Assembly (NCBI GenBank): GCA_021797295.1
Contig: JAKAAA010000045.1
Coordinates: 1 to 8,827, forward strand
DNA from: Thermoplasmata archaeon
GTDB taxonomy: Archaea; Thermoplasmatota; Thermoplasmata; Thermoplasmatales; Thermoplasmataceae
Direction of reading: 5' to 3'
DNA: 8,827 bases
Part shown: positions 6,057 through 8,827 of the stretch, piece after piece
Position numbering within the stretch: position 1 is the first letter of the stretch
How the letters are laid out: each line of letters starts with the position of its first letter
The notes under the pieces: generated by a model
Told to the model about the DNA's origin: nothing
Databases searched by the model: none
What the model saw: the letters and a program-made list of their open reading frames with translations, nothing else
Position numbers and translations under genes: made by a program

Positions 6057-6728
6057 ATGATAAGGGTTGGCATGATAGTGCCGGCCAACAACGTGGCACT
6101 GGAATACGATATGTATAAAATGGCTCCTGAAAATATGAGCTTCCATTCAACCAGGATGAGACCTTCAAGGAACTGCGAGCCTGATGATCCGGTAAAATTC
6201 AGGAATGATTTGAAACAGGCCTATAGCTTATTGAGAAGGTCATCCAGCATAATTGTATATGGTAGGACATTTGGAACACACAAAAATGCAGATATTATAA
6301 GGGAAGTATTCGGAAGAAATGTCATCATACCTGAGGAAGCTGTTATTGAATACCTTCGTGAATCAGGGGGCAAATCCATGTGGCTTGGAACGCCATATAT
6401 AAAGGAAAGGACAGATGAAGAAAAAGAATATTTTTCAAAGAAAGGCTTTAACATTACTGGATCCTATGGGTTGAATAAAATATATGCGCTGGACATTGCC
6501 AGAACCAGCATGGAGGAAATAAGATGCATGCTGGATAAAAATATTGGCACGGTTGAAAAAAGTGATTTGATTTATATCTCATGTACCGCAATGCCCACAT
6601 CAAAAATACTTGAGAAATTAAGCAGCATATACGGAAAACCGGTATTATCGGAAAACTCGGCTATACTGTGGAAGATATCCCGGATTACCGGAAATCCTAT
6701 AAAAATACCCGGGTTGCAGGATATTTGA
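6057..6728 (+). CDS. Maleate isomerase/arylmalonate decarboxylase-like protein (Asp/Glu racemase superfamily)
   Basis: A 223-residue two-domain Asp/Glu racemase-superfamily protein of the maleate isomerase/arylmalonate decarboxylase/EutA branch. Support: the N-terminus MIRVGMIVPANN (family G.ivPssN), the second catalytic cysteine C176 in LIYISCTAMPT, and the C-terminal GKPVLSENSAILWKISRITG (193-212; family GkPvisSNqAllW). Two-cysteine members use one Cys from each half. Here the first-half site YACTSGS is YGRTFGT (68-74), with Arg70 instead of Cys. Arylmalonate decarboxylase also lacks the first Cys (it has Gly) and keeps only the second. A one-base mechanism, such as decarboxylation or isomerisation with C176, is therefore more likely than racemisation. 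An in-frame TGA at 6051-6053 excludes a longer ATG start. It is divergent from the cyclodeaminase-family gene and 59 bases before mqnE, which has its own promoter-like box. Substrate unknown. Confidence 0.82.
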   Translation: MIRVGMIVPANNVALEYDMYKMAPENMSFHSTRMRPSRNCEPDDPVKFRNDLKQAYSLLRRSSSIIVYGRTFGTHKNADIIREVFGRNVIIPEEAVIEYLRESGGKSMWLGTPYIKERTDEEKEYFSKKGFNITGSYGLNKIYALDIARTSMEEIRCMLDKNIGTVEKSDLIYISCTAMPTSKILEKLSSIYGKPVLSENSAILWKISRITGNPIKIPGLQDI

Positions 6729-6761
6729 TTTATTGCTATATTATTTAAATATGAATAATTA

Positions 6762-6769
6762 TTTATTTT
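6762..6769 (+). promoter_or_regulatory. TATA-like box of mqnE
   Basis: TTTATTTT begins 26 bases before the ATG at 6788. The identical octamer begins 26 bases before the ATG of the partial mqnC at 8697, supporting both start choices. A stronger-looking TTTAAATAT (6744-6752) lies about 40 bases upstream and would give a leader of roughly 15 bases. Confidence 0.4.
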
Positions 6770-6787
6770 TAGTTACAATATGAATGT

Positions 6788-7894
6788 ATGTCAATGGCTT
6801 ATAATAAGGATTACTGGTTCGATTTTTTGAAGGATAATGAAATTCAGGAGAAAGATGCACATGAACTGCTGAACATGGATATCTATTCGTTGATGTCACT
6901 TGGTGACTCCCTAGCATCACTGGAGGTAGGAGATAAGGTTTCATATGCCGTTTCCTACAATATCAATTATTCAAATTTTTGCACAGCTTCATGCCCCATA
7001 TGTGCATATTATGTTCCATATAAAATTAAAAAATATAACCCTGAAAAGGGATTTGAGCTTTCGGTAGAGGATGTGCATAAAGAAGCTATGAAGGCAAAGG
7101 AACTTAACGTTACAGAAATACATATAGTTGGCGGGTTCAACCCGGATTTAAATTTAGAATACTATGAGGACATTTTCAAGGAAGTAAAAAAAGTATTGCC
7201 GGATATTACACTGAAAACATTTACCATACCAGAAATAGACTTTATAGCGAGAACCACTGGAAATTCTATTCCTGAAGTTATAGACAGGTTCAGGAAAGCA
7301 GGAATGGATGCACATACGGGCGGAGGAGCAGAAATATTCAATGAAGAGGTCAGGAAACAGATAACAACTCCTGAAAAAATTTCCGGTGAAAAATGGCTGG
7401 AAGATGCCAAGCTAATACACAGCCTGGGAATAAAAGGCAATTCTACAATGACCTATGGCACAGTAGAAAATTACGATGATATCATAAACCATATGGTAAG
7501 ATTGAGAGATAACCAGCTGGAGCAACCAGGATTTTTATCATTTATTCCATTAAAATTCAGCATAGAAAATACACCTTTATATAAAATGGGAAAGGTAAGG
7601 ATGCCTGCCTCTGGAGACAAGGATATAAGAGTTTATGCTCTCGCCAGGGCAATTCTTGGAAAAGCCATAAGGAATGTTAGTGTTTACTGGGTTGCACTTG
7701 GCAAGGAACTGGCGCAGGTAGCACTGATGTCCGGTGGAAGCGACCTTGTTGGAACCGCATTCAGTGAGAAAGTCTTCGGTGCAACAAACAGGCATACGTC
7801 CGGGAGCGTGGAAGAGCTTAACCATCTGATTGAGGAAATAGGAAAGGTGCCGGCACTCAGGGATACATTTTACAACATAAAGGAGTACTATTAA
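6788..7894 (+). CDS. mqnE: Aminofutalosine synthase MqnE (radical SAM)
   Basis: A 368-residue radical SAM enzyme, the usual MqnE length. MqnE adds a SAM-derived adenosyl radical to 3-[(1-carboxyvinyl)oxy]benzoate, giving aminofutalosine, the second step of the futalosine menaquinone pathway. The iron-sulfur cluster motif CxxxCxxC is C65, C69 and C72 (NFCTASCPICAYY) after the typical YNINYSN strand. Further landmarks: IHIVGGFNPDL (111-121), the GGGAEIF signature (179-185), MTYGTVENYDD (221-231), FIPLKFSIENT (252-262), and YWVALGKELAQVAL...SDLVGTAFSEK (300-328), which matches MqnE better than its paralogue MqnC. IGKVPALRDTFYN (351-363) closes it as in MqnE. Where many MqnE have FHPENT this protein has FSIENT, a mild divergence. 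An in-frame ATG at 6794 is a possible alternative start; 6788 fits the promoter spacing. It is followed one base later by mqnA. Cytoplasmic. Confidence 0.92.
   Translation: MSMAYNKDYWFDFLKDNEIQEKDAHELLNMDIYSLMSLGDSLASLEVGDKVSYAVSYNINYSNFCTASCPICAYYVPYKIKKYNPEKGFELSVEDVHKEAMKAKELNVTEIHIVGGFNPDLNLEYYEDIFKEVKKVLPDITLKTFTIPEIDFIARTTGNSIPEVIDRFRKAGMDAHTGGGAEIFNEEVRKQITTPEKISGEKWLEDAKLIHSLGIKGNSTMTYGTVENYDDIINHMVRLRDNQLEQPGFLSFIPLKFSIENTPLYKMGKVRMPASGDKDIRVYALARAILGKAIRNVSVYWVALGKELAQVALMSGGSDLVGTAFSEKVFGATNRHTSGSVEELNHLIEEIGKVPALRDTFYNIKEYY
7879..7885 (+). promoter_or_regulatory. Shine-Dalgarno site of mqnA
   Basis: AAAGGAG inside the last codons of mqnE, 10 bases before the ATG at 7896. It is the one clear ribosome-binding site in the window and belongs to the only gene that must be translated from inside a polycistronic message. 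It fixes the mqnA start. Confidence 0.7.
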
Positions 7895-7895
7895 T

Positions 7896-8618
7896 ATGAT
7901 AGGACTCATCAACCTTTCCCATTCAGACCCGCTCAGCATGACATTCTCCCCTGATGAAATTGTAAGGAAAAGTGCAGCTGACAATTACAGGGACCTTGAG
8001 GAAGGGAAAACTGAAATAGGCATGGTATCCCTTGTTACATACCTGAAGCATATGGATAAATTAAACCTTGTAAAAAGCATCAACATACACACAAAGGCAA
8101 ACAGCATATCAACAATACTCCTTTCAAGATCTGGATATCTTAAAAATAATATAAAAATAAATGTAACATCACTTACAAAAACTACTGAATTTTATTTGAA
8201 ACTGGTTCTTGAGAAAATGGGAATATCCTTTGAATTAAAGGAATCTAGATATTCTGATTATGAAAGCCTCCTTAAGGATGCGGATTACGCACTGGTTATT
8301 GGAGATGATGCAATAAAAGCTTATTCAGGTTCTGCAAATATACTTCTTGATGTGGGGCTTGAGTTCTCAAAGCTATACGGGCTTGAGCCGGTTTATGCTG
8401 TTGCGGCATCCAGGAATGCAATAGATAATGCCAGAATCAGTGATCTTGATAGGCATATAGAAGATTCAAAAAAATACACAAAGGAATCAGCAGAAAAAAA
8501 CTCATTAAAATTCCATGTAAAGAAAGAATTAATGGAAGAGTATTACAGGGTAATGGACTATTCCTTCAACAATAGCGTAATGAAAACTATTGAATTTGCC
8601 CGTAAAATAATCGGATAA
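7896..8618 (+). CDS. mqnA: Chorismate dehydratase MqnA
   Basis: A 240-residue, periplasmic-binding-protein-fold enzyme of the MqnA/MqnD family with no signal peptide, so cytoplasmic. MqnA dehydrates chorismate to 3-[(1-carboxyvinyl)oxy]benzoate, the substrate of MqnE. Support: the N-terminal INLSHSDPL (5-13), corresponding to the MqnA pattern vNs.Pl rather than the MqnD SPCPNDTF; LEEGKTEIGMVSLVTYL (34-50), for the L..G.iD.alvP..ey block; the central YALVIGDDAI (131-140), matching a.LlIGD.Al; GLEFSKLYGLEPVYAVAA (154-171), matching DLg.eW...tGLPfvfA; and EEYYRVMDYSFN (214-225), matching the yf..l.Y.l C-terminal block. It is somewhat shorter than the usual 260-280 residues and divergent in the substrate-contact blocks. 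The ATG lies one base after the mqnE stop with a good Shine-Dalgarno site, so the two are one transcript. Confidence 0.88.
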   Translation: MIGLINLSHSDPLSMTFSPDEIVRKSAADNYRDLEEGKTEIGMVSLVTYLKHMDKLNLVKSINIHTKANSISTILLSRSGYLKNNIKINVTSLTKTTEFYLKLVLEKMGISFELKESRYSDYESLLKDADYALVIGDDAIKAYSGSANILLDVGLEFSKLYGLEPVYAVAASRNAIDNARISDLDRHIEDSKKYTKESAEKNSLKFHVKKELMEEYYRVMDYSFNNSVMKTIEFARKIIG

Positions 8619-8636
8619 ATGTGTATTTGCAATTAA

Positions 8637-8661
8637 TTATTTTTTCATAAAACTTATTTTT
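8637..8661 (+). terminator. T-rich terminator candidate after mqnA
   Basis: Two T-runs, TTATTTTTT (8637-8645) and ATTTTT (8656-8661), lie 18-43 bases after the mqnA stop with no stable hairpin. Archaeal termination often needs only such T-runs. It would separate mqnEA from the next gene, which has its own TATA-like box. Confidence 0.4.
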
Positions 8662-8670
8662 AGATACATA

Positions 8671-8678
8671 TTTATTTT
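8671..8678 (+). promoter_or_regulatory. TATA-like box of the partial mqnC
   Basis: TTTATTTT begins 26 bases before the ATG at 8697, the same octamer at the same distance as in front of mqnE. The upstream ACATA extends it to ATATTTATTTT. Confidence 0.4.
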
Positions 8679-8696
8679 ATAATGTCATGATATATT

Positions 8697-8827
8697 ATGA
8701 TTTCTTACGGCTACATTGATACAATAGAAGATAAAATAAAGAATGGGGAAACACTTGATGAGAATGAAATAGTTTCATTATATGATTCTACAAGCCTCAG
8801 GGACCTTGGAAGGCTTGCCAGGGGCAT
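8697..8827 (+). CDS. mqnC: Probable MqnC, dehypoxanthine futalosine cyclase, N-terminal part
   Basis: An open frame running off the window edge; 43 residues are visible. It begins MISYGYIDTIEDKIKNGE and continues LDENEIVSLYDSTSLRDLGRLA (20-41). This resembles the N-terminal helix of MqnC and related radical SAM enzymes (...G.rls.eEa..L....dl..LG.lA), just before the strand leading to the cluster cysteines, which are outside the window. The mqnE paralogue in this window has the comparable NEIQEKDAHELLNMDIYSLMSLGD. MqnC cyclises dehypoxanthine futalosine to the cyclic form, a later step of the same pathway. The neighbours (mqnE, mqnA) and shared promoter octamer favour MqnC; a second radical SAM paralogue such as a CofH-like enzyme is possible. 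ATG 8697 is chosen because a nearby in-frame ATG (8682) is closed by a TGA at 8688. Confidence 0.68.
   Translation, partial: MISYGYIDTIEDKIKNGETLDENEIVSLYDSTSLRDLGRLARG

Noticed and set aside
6057..6728. The isomerase/decarboxylase-like gene as a missing decarboxylase of the menaquinone pathway, because it precedes mqnE in the same direction.
   Set aside because: It is separated by 59 bases with a new promoter-like box at mqnE, its family acts on maleate or malonate-type substrates, and it pairs divergently with the cyclodeaminase-family gene. Nothing in the sequence ties it to naphthoate chemistry.
7577..7984. A 135-codon minus-strand open frame.
   Set aside because: It is antisense to the end of mqnE and start of mqnA, both clearly recognisable, and resembles no family I know.
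1..8827. CRISPR arrays, tRNA or rRNA genes, insertion sequences and attachment sites.
   Set aside because: I saw no spaced direct repeats, no tRNA-like arms, no transposase-like protein and no terminal inverted repeats on either strand.

Overview
This AT-rich window (my impression, not a calculation) looks archaeal. Its coding sequence is rich in AGG/AGA arginine and ATA isoleucine codons. Most genes start directly behind a TATA-like box centred about 22-28 bases upstream of the ATG, as expected for leaderless archaeal transcripts. Only one gene, tightly coupled to the gene before it, has a clear Shine-Dalgarno sequence. Together with a futalosine-type menaquinone pathway, this best fits a Thermoplasmatales-like archaeon (Ferroplasma/Acidiplasma/Cuniculiplasma type). 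That placement is inference; there is no marker gene in the window.

Layout: (1) 17-580, minus: a small LysE-family exporter, divergent from (2) 768-1937, plus: a metal-dependent amidohydrolase of the imidazolonepropionase/prolidase-like group with all metal ligands present. (3) 2089-3192, plus: a short class III PLP aminotransferase, tail-to-tail with (4) 3189-4601 (longest reading to 4679), minus: a 12-segment APC amino-acid permease. (5) About 400-480 bases without a gene, carrying AT-rich inverted repeats and possibly a decayed reading frame. (6) 5083-5973, minus: an ornithine cyclodeaminase/mu-crystallin family reductase, divergent from (7) 6057-6728, plus: an Asp/Glu racemase-superfamily enzyme of the maleate isomerase/arylmalonate decarboxylase type. 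(8) 6788-8827, plus: mqnE, mqnA and the beginning of a probable mqnC, the futalosine pathway of menaquinone synthesis.

Two functional blocks emerge. The right end makes quinone: MqnA dehydrates chorismate, MqnE joins the product to S-adenosylmethionine to give aminofutalosine, and MqnC later cyclises dehypoxanthine futalosine. The left and middle genes (amidohydrolase, aminotransferase, permease, cyclodeaminase-family reductase, racemase-family enzyme, exporter) look like uptake and breakdown of an amino acid or a cyclic/amide derivative. The pairing of a cyclodeaminase-family gene with a maleate-isomerase-like gene, near a class III aminotransferase, recalls the EutC/EutA/Atf genes of bacterial ectoine and hydroxyectoine catabolism. 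The other Eut genes are not in the window, so the substrate is unknown. The racemase-like enzyme lacks the first of the two family cysteines and the cyclodeaminase-like enzyme has Asn at a usual Asp, so neither should be given a textbook reaction by name alone.

The most notable regulatory pattern is shared promoter elements at fixed spacing: TATAGTAC begins exactly 24 bases before the ATG of both the amidohydrolase and the aminotransferase, and TTTATTTT begins exactly 26 bases before the ATG of both mqnE and the partial mqnC.
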